A DNA stretch of 64,000 nucleotides, taken from contig CAXRDE010000016.1 of NCBI GenBank assembly GCA_964229355.1, positions 248,001-312,000 on the forward strand, given 5' to 3'. Below, piece after piece: positions 18,259-25,836 of the stretch. The position numbers were made by a program, and so were the translations under genes. The stretch is from CAXRDE01 sp964229355 (lineage in GTDB: Bacteria > Cyanobacteriota > Sericytochromatia > UBA7694). The notes under the pieces are model-generated. The model was given only the letters and a program-made list of their open reading frames with translations, was not told the origin of the DNA and did not search any database. Numbering within the stretch: position 1 is the first letter of the stretch; each line of letters begins with the position of its first letter.

Positions 18259-18410
18259 AGGGTTTTCTCCAGACCTCGTCTCCCAATATTACACTACACG
18301 TTAACAGATTTTAGGACCCTTTGCCAGCCTCTCTCTCGGAGATTTGAACTGAATTTAAGCTTTTCGCAAAACACCTTTATGTCTTCTTAGGCTGGCTGTA
18401 ATACAGTCGC

Positions 18411-18440
18411 AGTAAACCCCATGAAAATGCAATATGTCAA
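18411..18440 (-). promoter_or_regulatory. Promoter of prs
   Basis: On the minus strand TTGACA (perfect -35) is followed after 18 bases by TTTACT. Initiation near 18404 would leave a leader of about 145 bases before ATG 18258. Confidence 0.55.
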
Positions 18441-18510
18441 TTTGCTTTATAACCCCATTGGCTTCAAAATGGAGTATCCTAGGGACAGAAACGAGAGGAT
18501 ATAAGCTGCG

Positions 18511-19035
18511 GTGAAAGAGAAAAAAATCGCTCAAACCAGCGTGCGTTTAATGCAGGGAGACATTACAACCTGTAGTGTGGACGCCGTGATCAATGTCAGT
18601 GGCAAAACCCTGATTCCCCTGGATCTGGATGAAGAGCCCGAAGCCATTCCCGCTCTGGCCGATCGACAGCCTGGTGAAGCCCCGCTCATTGAAAGTGGTA
18701 GCGAAGGGCTTAAAGCAGAGCAGGTGATTCATGCCCCCACTGTCGATACCACAGCCACGGCCGGGGCGTTGAAAATTCGCAAATCCATTCGCGCCATTCT
18801 TGAGCAGGCGCAACATGAGAAATTGACCAGTTTGGCGCTTCCCCCCATTGGCTCAGGTATTAACCGTTATCCCCTGGATCGCTGCGCTGAGATTTTGCTA
18901 GAAGAACTTTATAAAAGCGTTTCTCAGCCCGATAACTCCATTGAAAAAGTTATCTTTGTGCTGAAAAATCAAAAGAGCTACCGTATCTTTGAACAGGTAT
19001 TGGAGCAATTTGAGGAAGATCATGACCTTACTTAA
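18511..19035 (+). CDS. Degenerate macro-domain protein
   Basis: A 174-residue protein with the core of a macro domain, which binds ADP-ribose or related nucleotides. VRLMQGDITTCSVDAVINVS matches the conserved GDIT-x3-VDAIVNAAN start, but the catalytic Asn pair is replaced and the usual Gly-rich GGV loop is missing. LTSLALPPIGSGINRYPLDR matches the second loop (LPAIGTGxxGYP). ADP-ribose binding is plausible; hydrolase activity is doubtful. It starts with GTG at 18511 after GAGAGGATATAAG. It overlaps the OleB gene by 14 bases when that gene starts at ATG 19022, so it belongs to the olefin operon. Confidence 0.75.
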   Translation: MKEKKIAQTSVRLMQGDITTCSVDAVINVSGKTLIPLDLDEEPEAIPALADRQPGEAPLIESGSEGLKAEQVIHAPTVDTTATAGALKIRKSIRAILEQAQHEKLTSLALPPIGSGINRYPLDRCAEILLEELYKSVSQPDNSIEKVIFVLKNQKSYRIFEQVLEQFEEDHDLT

Positions 19036-19957
19036 TTCCCCACCCATTGCCATTACCATGGACCGTTTTTTTGAGCAGCCCGGCGGCTTGCGTATGCATT
19101 ATGTCGATGTCGGAAGCGGTGCTCCCGTGGTCATGGTGCACGGCAATCCCAGTTGGTCCATTTATTATCGTCATTTGGTGGCAGCCCTGAGCCCCCATTA
19201 TCGGTGTATTGTGCCAGACCACATGGGCTGTGGCTTTTCGGATAAACCCAGTGATGCCGATTATGCCTATACCCTTTCTCAGCGCATTGACGATTTAGAG
19301 CGTTTGCTGGAATCCTTAAACCTTGAAGAGCCAATGACCCTGGTGGTACATGACTGGGGCGGAGCCATTGGAATGGGTTATGCCACCCGTCATCCCGAAA
19401 AAATTGCACGGCTGGTCATTTTAAACACCGCTGCGTTTCATCAGCACACCGCCAAACCGGGAGACATTCCTCCGGCTTTGCGTTTGGGGCGTAATACCCG
19501 ACTGGGGGCCTGGCTCATTCAACAACACAATGCCTTCTCTGTGGCCGCCTCCTGGGTGGGTTGTAAACAACATCCCATGTCAAAAGCTTTGCGTCGGGCC
19601 TATCAAATGCCTTATAACACGCCCGAGCATCGCATCGCGACTTTGCGCTTTGTTCAAGATATCCCTTTGCACCCTAACGACCCCGCTTATGAAACCCTGT
19701 CCACCATTGAAGACAAACTGTACCTCTTTGAAAAAACGCCCATGCTCATTTGTTGGGGTATGAAAGATTTTGTTTTTGACAAAGATTTTTTAGCGGTCTG
19801 GGAAGCACGTTTTCCTCAGGCCGAGGTGTATCGCTTTCTTGAAGGCGGTCACTATATTCTCGAAGATGCCCATGAAGAAGTAGTTCCCCTAATTCAGAGC
19901 TTTATGCACGGGGCACCTCTTCCTCACTTCAATCCTGCTGAAGTGAGTCGGGCATAA
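19022..19957 (+). CDS. oleB: OleB-type beta-lactone decarboxylase (alpha/beta hydrolase)
   Basis: A 311-residue haloalkane-dehalogenase-like alpha/beta hydrolase. The oxyanion region is VHGNPSWSIYYRHL, the nucleophile Asp is in VVHDWGGAIG, the acid is in CWGMKDFVFD and the catalytic His is in EGGHYILEDA. In OleB the same scaffold decarboxylates a cis-beta-lactone to a cis-olefin. The operon order with OleC and OleD makes OleB far more likely than a true dehalogenase. ATG 19022 (MTLLNSPPIAITMDRFF) is chosen over an upstream in-frame TTG at 18989. Its stop overlaps the oleC ATG by one base (TAATG). Confidence 0.88.
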   Translation: MTLLNSPPIAITMDRFFEQPGGLRMHYVDVGSGAPVVMVHGNPSWSIYYRHLVAALSPHYRCIVPDHMGCGFSDKPSDADYAYTLSQRIDDLERLLESLNLEEPMTLVVHDWGGAIGMGYATRHPEKIARLVILNTAAFHQHTAKPGDIPPALRLGRNTRLGAWLIQQHNAFSVAASWVGCKQHPMSKALRRAYQMPYNTPEHRIATLRFVQDIPLHPNDPAYETLSTIEDKLYLFEKTPMLICWGMKDFVFDKDFLAVWEARFPQAEVYRFLEGGHYILEDAHEEVVPLIQSFMHGAPLPHFNPAEVSRA

Positions 19958-21672
19958 TGACAGAGGGCTTACAGGAGCATGGTGTTGTAAATATTGCGGC
20001 CGCTTTGGATCGCAATGCGGAGGAGGCGCCTGAGCGACCGGCGCTTATTCTGGCCACCGGCGTTAAAGCGGGTGAAATTCAGTACACCACCTATACCTTT
20101 GCCGAACTCTCACAAGAAACCAATGCGCTGGCAGCAGGACTCCTATCTGCTGGCTTAACGCGGGGTATGCGTACCGTCTTAATGGTGCCTCCGGGCCTGG
20201 CTTTTTTTAGTTTGATGTTTGCCATGTTTAAAGCGGGGATTGTTCCCGTTTTGATTGATCCCGGAATGGGACTGTCCAATTTAAAAGTTTGTCTTGCGGA
20301 GGCTGAACCGGAAGCATTTATTGGGATTTCTAAAGCTCATGCTGCCCGCCTGGCCCTGGGTTGGGGCAAATCCACCCTAAAACATTTTGTTACGGTGGGG
20401 CCGCGTGTGGGCTGGCAAGGCTGGCGTTTAGATGCACTGCGCCAACGGGGTGCCAAAGCCCCTTTGCTGGGCACCGTGGATACCCGTGCTGAAGAAACGG
20501 CGGCGCTGCTTTTTACCAGCGGCAGTACGGGGGTTCCCAAAGGCGTTGTCTACAGCCATGAAAACTTTCAGGCGCAAATTGATAGTTTGCAGAGGGCCTT
20601 TGCCATTGAACCGGGTGAAGTGAATCTGGCTACTTTTCCGCCTTTTGCCCTGTTTGACCCGGCGCTGGGCATGACCTCAGTGGTGCCGCTCATGGATCCC
20701 CGTAAGCCCGCTGAAGTGAATCCAACTTTTATTTTTGATGCCATTGCACGTTTTCAGGTAACCCATATGTTTGGCTCTCCAGCTCTTTTAAACAGGGTCT
20801 CTCGTGCCGGGGTTCAACCCGAGGGGTTGGCACAGGTGAAACAGCAAATGCAGAGCGTCCAGCGGGTCATGAGTGCGGGTGCGCCTGTGCCTTATCAGAC
20901 CCTGGAGCGTATGCATCAGCTTTTGTCTTCCGAGGCGAAAATTTGGACGCCTTACGGAGCCACTGAGTGTTTGCCCGTCAGCGTTATGGACAGTCAAAGT
21001 ATTCTTCATGAAACCCGCGAGCAAACGGCCCGTGGCGCAGGGGTCTGTATTGGGCATCCGGTCACGGGTTTAGAGGTGGTTCTCATTCCGATCCACGATG
21101 AACCCATTGCCGATTGGTCTGAGGTGGAGCCGATTACCGAGGTGGGCGTTAAAGGTGAAATCGTGGTGAAAGGCCCCAATGTGACCCGAGCCTATTTCAA
21201 CCGGGAGGCCTCTACCCAGGCTGCTAAAATTCAGGATGGCGACCACGTGCGACACCGTATGGGCGATATCGCCTATTTTGATGCGCAAGGACGCCTCTGG
21301 TTTTGTGGGCGAAAAGCCCATCGGGTCGAAACGGGAGATGCAGGTCAGCGTGTGACGCGCTATACGATCCCCTGTGAAGCGATTTTTAATACCCATCCAG
21401 CGGTATTTCGCAGTGCTTTAATTCAGGTGAACCGTGCAGATCAAGCGATTCCTGTGGTGTGTGTGGAGCTTGAAAAAGAGATGAATCCCGCGGACATCAG
21501 CCCGGCTCAAATTATTTTGGACCTGCAGGATATGGCGGCCCAACATGAGGCTACACGCGGTATTTATCACTTTCTCTTTCATGAAAAACTACCGGTGGAC
21601 ATTCGCCATAACTCGAAAATATTCCGTGAAAAACTGGTCCCCTGGGCCGAAAAAAAATTGGGAGCAGCCTAG
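19957..21672 (+). CDS. oleC: OleC beta-lactone synthetase
   Basis: A 571-residue ANL-superfamily enzyme. The P-loop LLFTSGSTGVPKGVVYSHEN, the FPPFALFDPALGMTSVVPLM segment, and YGATECLPV at the adenylate-binding site match OleC proteins, which convert a 2-alkyl-3-hydroxy acid plus ATP to a beta-lactone rather than a CoA thioester. The C-terminal catalytic-lysine region KLPVDIRHNSKIFRE is complete. It is translationally coupled to oleB (one-base overlap), and oleD begins at the base after its stop codon. Confidence 0.92.
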   Translation: MTEGLQEHGVVNIAAALDRNAEEAPERPALILATGVKAGEIQYTTYTFAELSQETNALAAGLLSAGLTRGMRTVLMVPPGLAFFSLMFAMFKAGIVPVLIDPGMGLSNLKVCLAEAEPEAFIGISKAHAARLALGWGKSTLKHFVTVGPRVGWQGWRLDALRQRGAKAPLLGTVDTRAEETAALLFTSGSTGVPKGVVYSHENFQAQIDSLQRAFAIEPGEVNLATFPPFALFDPALGMTSVVPLMDPRKPAEVNPTFIFDAIARFQVTHMFGSPALLNRVSRAGVQPEGLAQVKQQMQSVQRVMSAGAPVPYQTLERMHQLLSSEAKIWTPYGATECLPVSVMDSQSILHETREQTARGAGVCIGHPVTGLEVVLIPIHDEPIADWSEVEPITEVGVKGEIVVKGPNVTRAYFNREASTQAAKIQDGDHVRHRMGDIAYFDAQGRLWFCGRKAHRVETGDAGQRVTRYTIPCEAIFNTHPAVFRSALIQVNRADQAIPVVCVELEKEMNPADISPAQIILDLQDMAAQHEATRGIYHFLFHEKLPVDIRHNSKIFREKLVPWAEKKLGAA

Positions 21673-22683
21673 ATGCGCATTTTTATTACAGGAGGCGGTG
21701 GCTTTTTAGGGAAAGCCATTGTGAAACAGCTTGTAGCAAAAGGGCATGAGGTGGTTTCTTATTCTCGTCGGGCTTATCCTGAACTGGCGGCGTTGGGGGT
21801 GATTCACTGCCAGGGAGATCTCGGAGAGCGCACACGAGTCATTGCGGCCATGAAAGGTGCAAACGCGGTCATTCACACTGCCGCTAAGGCCGATATCTGG
21901 GGGGATTATCTGGATTTTCATCAGGCCAATGTGTTGGGTACAGAAAATATTTTGGTGGCTACCGACCATTGGGGCATCGATAAGTTGGTCTATACCAGCT
22001 CTCCCTCCGTAGTACATCCTGGTGAAGGTGGCCTTGAAGGCGTTGATGAAAGCGTGCCTTATCCCGAGCATTTTGAGGCTTTTTATCCCAAAACTAAGGC
22101 CATTGCTGAGCAGATGATTCTCAAGGCCAACGGCCCTCAACTGGCCACGGTAGCGTTACGTCCCCACCTCATTTGGGGGCCAGGCGATCCGCATTTTGTA
22201 CCCCGCCTGAGCCAGCGGGCCCGCGCAGGTAAACTGCGCCTGGTGGGATCAAAGGATCCTCTGATTGATACGGTGTATGTGGACAACGCCGCAGATGCGC
22301 ATTTACTGGCGCTGGAGCGTCTGGCGGTGGACAGCCCGATTGCAGGCAAAGCGTACTTTATTACCCAGGATGAGCCCCTGCCCGTTTCTGAGTTTGCGAA
22401 TCGTATTTTAGATGCAGCAGGACTTCCTCCCGTCAAGCGACGCGTGCCTTTGGGCGTGGCGCAGCTGGCGGGATCACTGTTTGAAAACGCCTATCGCTTG
22501 TTGCCCCTTAAAGGCGAGCCTCAGTTTACGCGGTTTTTGGTGCATCAGCTCTCCACACCGCATTGGTTTAACATTTCAGCAGCCAAAAAAGATTTAGGGT
22601 ATAATCCAAAGGTCAGTCTTGAAGAAGGCATGGCACGTCTCAAACATCATCTGCAAACTCAAGAGGGTCAACATGTTAACTAA
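21673..22683 (+). CDS. oleD: OleD 2-alkyl-3-ketoacid reductase
   Basis: A 336-residue extended short-chain dehydrogenase. The NADP-binding GGGGFLG follows the first strand, the Ser/Tyr/Lys triad is seen in YTSSPSVV and FYPKTKA (YxxxK), and RPHLIWGPGDPHF is typical of OleD and its plant sterol-dehydrogenase-like relatives. OleD reduces the beta-keto acid made by OleA to the beta-hydroxy acid used by OleC. Gene order B-C-D with no spacing is strong support. No OleA thiolase lies in this window, so the first enzyme must be elsewhere or be replaced. Confidence 0.92.
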   Translation: MRIFITGGGGFLGKAIVKQLVAKGHEVVSYSRRAYPELAALGVIHCQGDLGERTRVIAAMKGANAVIHTAAKADIWGDYLDFHQANVLGTENILVATDHWGIDKLVYTSSPSVVHPGEGGLEGVDESVPYPEHFEAFYPKTKAIAEQMILKANGPQLATVALRPHLIWGPGDPHFVPRLSQRARAGKLRLVGSKDPLIDTVYVDNAADAHLLALERLAVDSPIAGKAYFITQDEPLPVSEFANRILDAAGLPPVKRRVPLGVAQLAGSLFENAYRLLPLKGEPQFTRFLVHQLSTPHWFNISAAKKDLGYNPKVSLEEGMARLKHHLQTQEGQHVN

Positions 22684-23050
22684 GAACGTCTTGCTGATTG
22701 GAGCTTTGTTTTTGAGTGCGTGTACAGCAGGCGCAAGCAATACAGGTACAGGTACAAGTAACTCACAAGGATCCTTGATCGTTCAAACCCTTTCTCCGAT
22801 TTGTGTGGATCAACTGCAGCAACGCGATGTTATCCCGCAGCAGGCCAAAGATTTGGGAATCACGGAAGCGCAGGTGTGCGATTGTGGTTTGCGGCGTACC
22901 GAAACTAAATTTTCGGCAGATCCTCAGTTGGTGGTGACGATTTTAACGGATCGTGATAAACAACTTGAAATTCTGTCGGAATTGGCCACCGAATGTGCTT
23001 CTGAACTGCTACAACAGGCCTTACTCAGACAAACCCGTCCCGTTTCTTAA
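22673..23050 (+). CDS. Small lipoprotein at the end of the ole operon
   Basis: A 125-residue protein with a lipoprotein signal MLTKNVLLIGALFLSAC (lipobox LSAC), a Gly/Thr/Ser/Asn linker, then a helical domain with paired cysteines (PICVDQ, QVCDCGL, ATECAS). ATG 22673 lies inside the last 11 bases of oleD with GAGGG upstream, so it is translationally linked to olefin synthesis. Family not recognised; a periplasmic partner is possible. Confidence 0.75.
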   Translation: MLTKNVLLIGALFLSACTAGASNTGTGTSNSQGSLIVQTLSPICVDQLQQRDVIPQQAKDLGITEAQVCDCGLRRTETKFSADPQLVVTILTDRDKQLEILSELATECASELLQQALLRQTRPVS

Positions 23051-23089
23051 TCTAAATATTAAATCCTTATGATGAAAGGTTTTTCTAAA

Positions 23090-23755
23090 ATGAAAAAATC
23101 ATTCCGTTTATTAATGGCTGGTCTGAGCTTAAGTTTCGTATTAACCAGTTGTGGTGAAGAAATCCTCAATGGATTAGACGATACTAGTTTACCTGCCAAC
23201 GGCAATACCTCTACCAGCAGTAACACCAACACCAGCACCAACACAGCTACTGGTTCTGCCAGTACCTCTACTGGTAACGCCAGTTCTTCAAATCCTGGTG
23301 CGGCCAATCCTTTGGCTGAGTTCGTCAAATCAGGCGATACCTATTTTGGGCCCACGGGCGCAAACACCAATTTAGACGTCAGTCTTTCTGGTAACGATGC
23401 CGCAGGCTCTCGTTACGGCGGACCTGATGATGTAGTGGGCGTCCTTGTGGTGGTGCGCAACAACAAAGGCTATATGGAAGTCGTGAACTTAGAAAACAAA
23501 AATCGTTTCCCTGTGGTGTATGCCAGCACGGGCGAAGCCTTTAGTGTACCTGCCGATACCCTCGGTGGTAAGCCTTTCCCCTCTCTTTTTGTAGGTGAAA
23601 TTGCTTCTTTAACTGAGTTCAAATTTGATCACCGTGTCGCGCCAAACCCAGAAAAGTGCAACCAGTACACTGCCACCTATAATAGCAATGGTAAATACCT
23701 GGCCAAAGTCACCTCAAGTCAGGGTGCTTGCCGTTACACCAAAGCAGGCGTCTAA
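23090..23755 (+). CDS. Lipoprotein with Ser/Thr/Asn-rich linker
   Basis: A 221-residue lipoprotein: signal MKKSFRLLMAGLSLSFVLTSC with lipobox LTSC, a low-complexity Ser/Thr/Asn linker near residues 37-70, then a globular domain with two cysteines (EKCNQY, QGACRY). ATG 23090 is chosen because AAAGG lies about 10 bases upstream; in-frame ATGs exist at 23069 and 23072. A strong terminator follows, making this the last gene of the run that starts at 18511. Family not recognised. Confidence 0.78.
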   Translation: MKKSFRLLMAGLSLSFVLTSCGEEILNGLDDTSLPANGNTSTSSNTNTSTNTATGSASTSTGNASSSNPGAANPLAEFVKSGDTYFGPTGANTNLDVSLSGNDAAGSRYGGPDDVVGVLVVVRNNKGYMEVVNLENKNRFPVVYASTGEAFSVPADTLGGKPFPSLFVGEIASLTEFKFDHRVAPNPEKCNQYTATYNSNGKYLAKVTSSQGACRYTKAGV

Positions 23756-23791
23756 GTCACCTCGCTTTAGCGGATAACGAGAAACTATCCA

Positions 23792-23824
23792 AAAGGGCCT
23801 CCAAACATGATTTGGAGGCCCTTT
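23792..23824 (+). terminator. Bidirectional intrinsic terminator
   Basis: A perfect 14-bp stem (AAAGGGCCTCCAAA paired with its complement) and five-base loop, followed by a T-rich tract. It lies between convergent operons and closes the ole-lipoprotein run and, on the other strand, the ABC exporter operon. Confidence 0.92.
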
Positions 23825-23839
23825 CTTTGTGTTACCGGA

Positions 23840-24673
23840 TTATCCATTGCGTTTGAGTAAGCCCGCCCGTTTGGCGTAGGCTTCCGCCAGGCCAAAAATA
23901 AACAGGCCCAGGGGAATTAAGACCCCTGCCATCAAAAACAAACGCAGCAAAATGGGGCCTAAAATGCTCCATCCTGCGCCTTCTAGCAAGGCGGCACGGA
24001 CCCCTTGTAAGGCATAGGTGGCCGGCGAAAACACCGAAAACATCTGAAGCCATTGGGGGAGTGCGCTAACAGGATAATAAATCCCGCTGACCAGTAAGAT
24101 CAAACCCTCCATAATATGGGTGGCCTGGGCTCCTTTTTCTGGAGAGAGCAGCGGTAAGACCGCGGCCATGAGACCCAGTCCCACAAAGCTGAGACTGGCG
24201 ACTGCCAGTACCAGAAGCGCCCCTGCAAAATTCGCATGGGGCAGGTGCATACCCACAATCAGACCCACGGCTCCCAACACCAGGATGGTGCGAATAAAAC
24301 CGTAGAGCACTGCATAGGTGCAGATGCCACCCAGGTGGGTTAAGCGGTGGATGGGAGCCATAAAGGTTTGCTCAATGGTTCCTTCCCATCGCTCCCAGGA
24401 CACCGACTCAGACACTTCTCGAAAAATAACCCCGAGAAAGCCCCACATCAAGGCCCCAATTACCAGATAAAAAATATAGTCTGGCTTAACCTGATGCCCT
24501 TGCTCTTGCATGCCAATAGCAATAAAGGCAATGGTCAGTGTGTTGACAATGGTGTAAAACAAAAACACAATTTCCCAGGCAAAGTAACGCCGACTGAGGG
24601 CAAATTGGCGCTCCACAAAGGCCATTACAGCCTGCGCTTCGTGTTGTCCGATCCGTTTAGCTTTGTTCAACAT
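23840..24673 (-). CDS. ABC-2 type exporter permease
   Basis: A 277-residue integral membrane protein with about six hydrophobic segments and the ABC-2 family layout. EVSESVSWERWEGTIEQTFMAPI near residues 86-108 is the coupling-helix region after span 2, and the signature-like ILLVSGIYYPVSALPQW lies between spans. DrrB/NodJ-like transporters with this layout export drugs or glycoconjugates. Its start overlaps the ATPase gene by 17 bases. Substrate unknown; the leader upstream of the operon hints at drug-inducible export. Confidence 0.88.
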   Translation of the reverse strand: MLNKAKRIGQHEAQAVMAFVERQFALSRRYFAWEIVFLFYTIVNTLTIAFIAIGMQEQGHQVKPDYIFYLVIGALMWGFLGVIFREVSESVSWERWEGTIEQTFMAPIHRLTHLGGICTYAVLYGFIRTILVLGAVGLIVGMHLPHANFAGALLVLAVASLSFVGLGLMAAVLPLLSPEKGAQATHIMEGLILLVSGIYYPVSALPQWLQMFSVFSPATYALQGVRAALLEGAGWSILGPILLRLFLMAGVLIPLGLFIFGLAEAYAKRAGLLKRNG

Positions 24674-25469
24674 AATGTATCTCCTCTTGTGTCACCCCGG
24701 TCAGCCGAAAGAAAATGGTTTCCAGGCTAATGTCTGCGGGGGACTCAGTGGGGTGTGCTACCTGTTGTTGTAGTTCGGGTAGCCGACCCACGGCAATAAT
24801 TTCACCTTTGGCCATGATGGCGATGCGTTGGCACAGGGCCTGTGCTTCCTCCATATCATGGGTGGTGAGCAAAATGGTGGTGCCTTCGTCTTGTTGCAAA
24901 TGCTGAATAAACGACCGTACCTGTTTACGAGACACAGGATCCAATCCCGTGGTGGGTTCATCCAGTAATAAAACGGGAGGCACACTCAATAGGGCCCGTG
25001 CAATGGCAACTTTTTGCTGCATGCCACGGGACATATCTTCAATGGGTTCGTCAATTTTTTCGGGAGCCAATCCCAGGTGATTGAGAATCCATTGCATACG
25101 TGACGCTTGACGGGACGGGGATTGCCCATACAGACGCGAAGCGTAATTCAGGTTTTCGCGGGCAGACAGTTTTTTAAAAAAGGCTGCATCTACCGCCACC
25201 CGATTGATCAAGCGGCGCACTTGCATGGGATCTGCGGTGGGATCATGGCCCAAAATGCGCAGCTGACCTGCATCGGGTAAGAGCAGGGTTGATAGCATCC
25301 GAATTAACGTGGATTTTCCTGAGCCGTTAGCGCCCAGTAATCCAAAAATCTCGCCGCGAGGCACTTGAAAAGAAATGTCTTTTACGGCCATGACGCGCTT
25401 GCGTTTTTTTGCCCAAAAAGGGCCGTCTACAAAGCTTTTGCAAACGTTTTGACATTCAATAGCAAACAT
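24657..25469 (-). CDS. ABC exporter ATPase (DrrA-like)
   Basis: A 270-residue ABC ATPase: Walker A GANGSGKST near residues 46-54, Q-loop replaced by the RVAVDAAFFKKLS region, signature EDMSRGMQQK, Walker B VLLLDEPTTGLDP and H-loop LLTTHDMEE. It powers the overlapping permease. The start ATG 25469 is preceded by GGAG nine bases upstream. That GGAG lies in the last arm (25476-25488) of the alternating hairpins described for the leader, so translation of this gene is probably controlled there. Confidence 0.92.
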   Translation of the reverse strand: MFAIECQNVCKSFVDGPFWAKKRKRVMAVKDISFQVPRGEIFGLLGANGSGKSTLIRMLSTLLLPDAGQLRILGHDPTADPMQVRRLINRVAVDAAFFKKLSARENLNYASRLYGQSPSRQASRMQWILNHLGLAPEKIDEPIEDMSRGMQQKVAIARALLSVPPVLLLDEPTTGLDPVSRKQVRSFIQHLQQDEGTTILLTTHDMEEAQALCQRIAIMAKGEIIAVGRLPELQQQVAHPTESPADISLETIFFRLTGVTQEEIHYVEQS

Positions 25470-25475
25470 AAAAAT

Positions 25476-25598
25476 GGTCTCCGGGTAGTAATGTGGTCTC
25501 TACCCGGTGCTTGCTAAAGCAAAAGCGGTAAGGGTACAGACCGAAATGTCTGTACCCCTGGGCTGCACAGACGTGTCAGCGGAAAGGAGGTACAGACA
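25476..25598 (-). promoter_or_regulatory. Alternating-hairpin attenuator of the ABC exporter
   Basis: On the minus strand five segments occur in order: A 25589-25598 (inside the leader ORF), B 25547-25557, C 25532-25542, D 25495-25507, E 25476-25488 (holding the GGAG of the ATPase gene). Pairings seen: A:B 10 bp perfect; B:C 10 bp perfect with a 6-base loop; C:D 10 of 11; D:E 8 bp perfect. A:B plus C:D leaves the ribosome site open; B:C plus D:E covers part of it. This is the logic of translational attenuators such as those of erm genes. A ribosome completing the leader ORF would cover A and favour the closed form. Pairings are read directly; the regulation is inferred. Confidence 0.65.
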
Positions 25599-25665
25599 GA
25601 GCCAGGGTTAAACCAGAATCCACAGGGACTCCGATGCAGGCTTGGGTATACATCAATGGGGTCAT
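25576..25665 (-). CDS. 29-codon leader peptide of the ABC exporter
   Basis: ATG 25665 to TGA 25576-25578 encodes 29 residues, starting MTPLMYTQAC and ending SVPPFR. AAAGGA lies 10 bases before the start. Codons 23-26 form arm A of the alternating RNA structure, and bases 25582-25588 can pair perfectly with the ORF's own ribosome site at 25676-25682. The C-terminal Pro-Pro is a known slow step for ribosomes lacking EF-P help, which could time coverage of arm A. A short exported peptide is the alternative reading. Confidence 0.5.
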   Translation of the reverse strand: MTPLMYTQACIGVPVDSGLTLALSVPPFR

Positions 25666-25790
25666 GGCGCTGTCATCCTTTCTGTATGAAATTGTTTTTG
25701 AGATGTAAGAATAAGGGACGCCAGGCAAGATCAAAGGTTCCCAAAGTCCTTGATTTTTTTGAAAAAGTTTTTTAAAGGAGGAGATACATC

Positions 25791-25823
25791 ATGTATACTT
25801 GGGTATGTTATCTGTTGATGTAA
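25791..25823 (+). CDS. 10-codon leader peptide before radA
   Basis: ATG 25791 encodes MYTWVCYLLM and stops at TAA 25821-25823. AAAGGAGGA (25774-25782), near-perfect for 16S rRNA pairing, sits 8 bases before the start. The stop codon overlaps the AAAGGA that serves radA, whose ATG is 13 bases further on. This layout suggests translational coupling of radA to a short upstream ORF. Confidence 0.45.
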   Translation: MYTWVCYLLM

Positions 25824-25836
25824 AGGACTGTGCTTC

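Larger units (their letters stand above)
25470..25836. other. 367-base divergent intergenic region with two leader ORFs
   Basis: The only stretch over 300 bases without an ordinary gene. Its left half (25476-25682) is the leader of the ABC exporter on the minus strand; its right end (25774-25836) holds a short leader ORF for radA on the plus strand. The 9-base sequence CTTGGGTAT occurs at 25641 and again at 25798. Nothing further is recognised between 25683 and 25773; promoters for both sides should lie there but no convincing pair is visible. Confidence 0.6.

Noticed and set aside
18300..18360. tRNA-like T-arm sequence (TTCAAATCTCC on the minus strand) in the prs leader
   Set aside because: No acceptor stem, anticodon arm or CCA can be built around it.
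18989..19957. Haloalkane dehalogenase as the function of the alpha/beta hydrolase
   Set aside because: Motifs are compatible, but position directly before OleC and OleD fits OleB much better.
23216..23300. Repetitive AGT/ACC/AAC-type tract that might be a tandem DNA repeat
   Set aside because: It encodes the Ser/Thr/Asn linker of a lipoprotein and has no constant repeat unit.
25533..25557. The 10-bp B:C hairpin as a simple intrinsic terminator
   Set aside because: On the minus strand it is not followed by a proper T run, and its arms also pair with two other segments, which fits translational control better.
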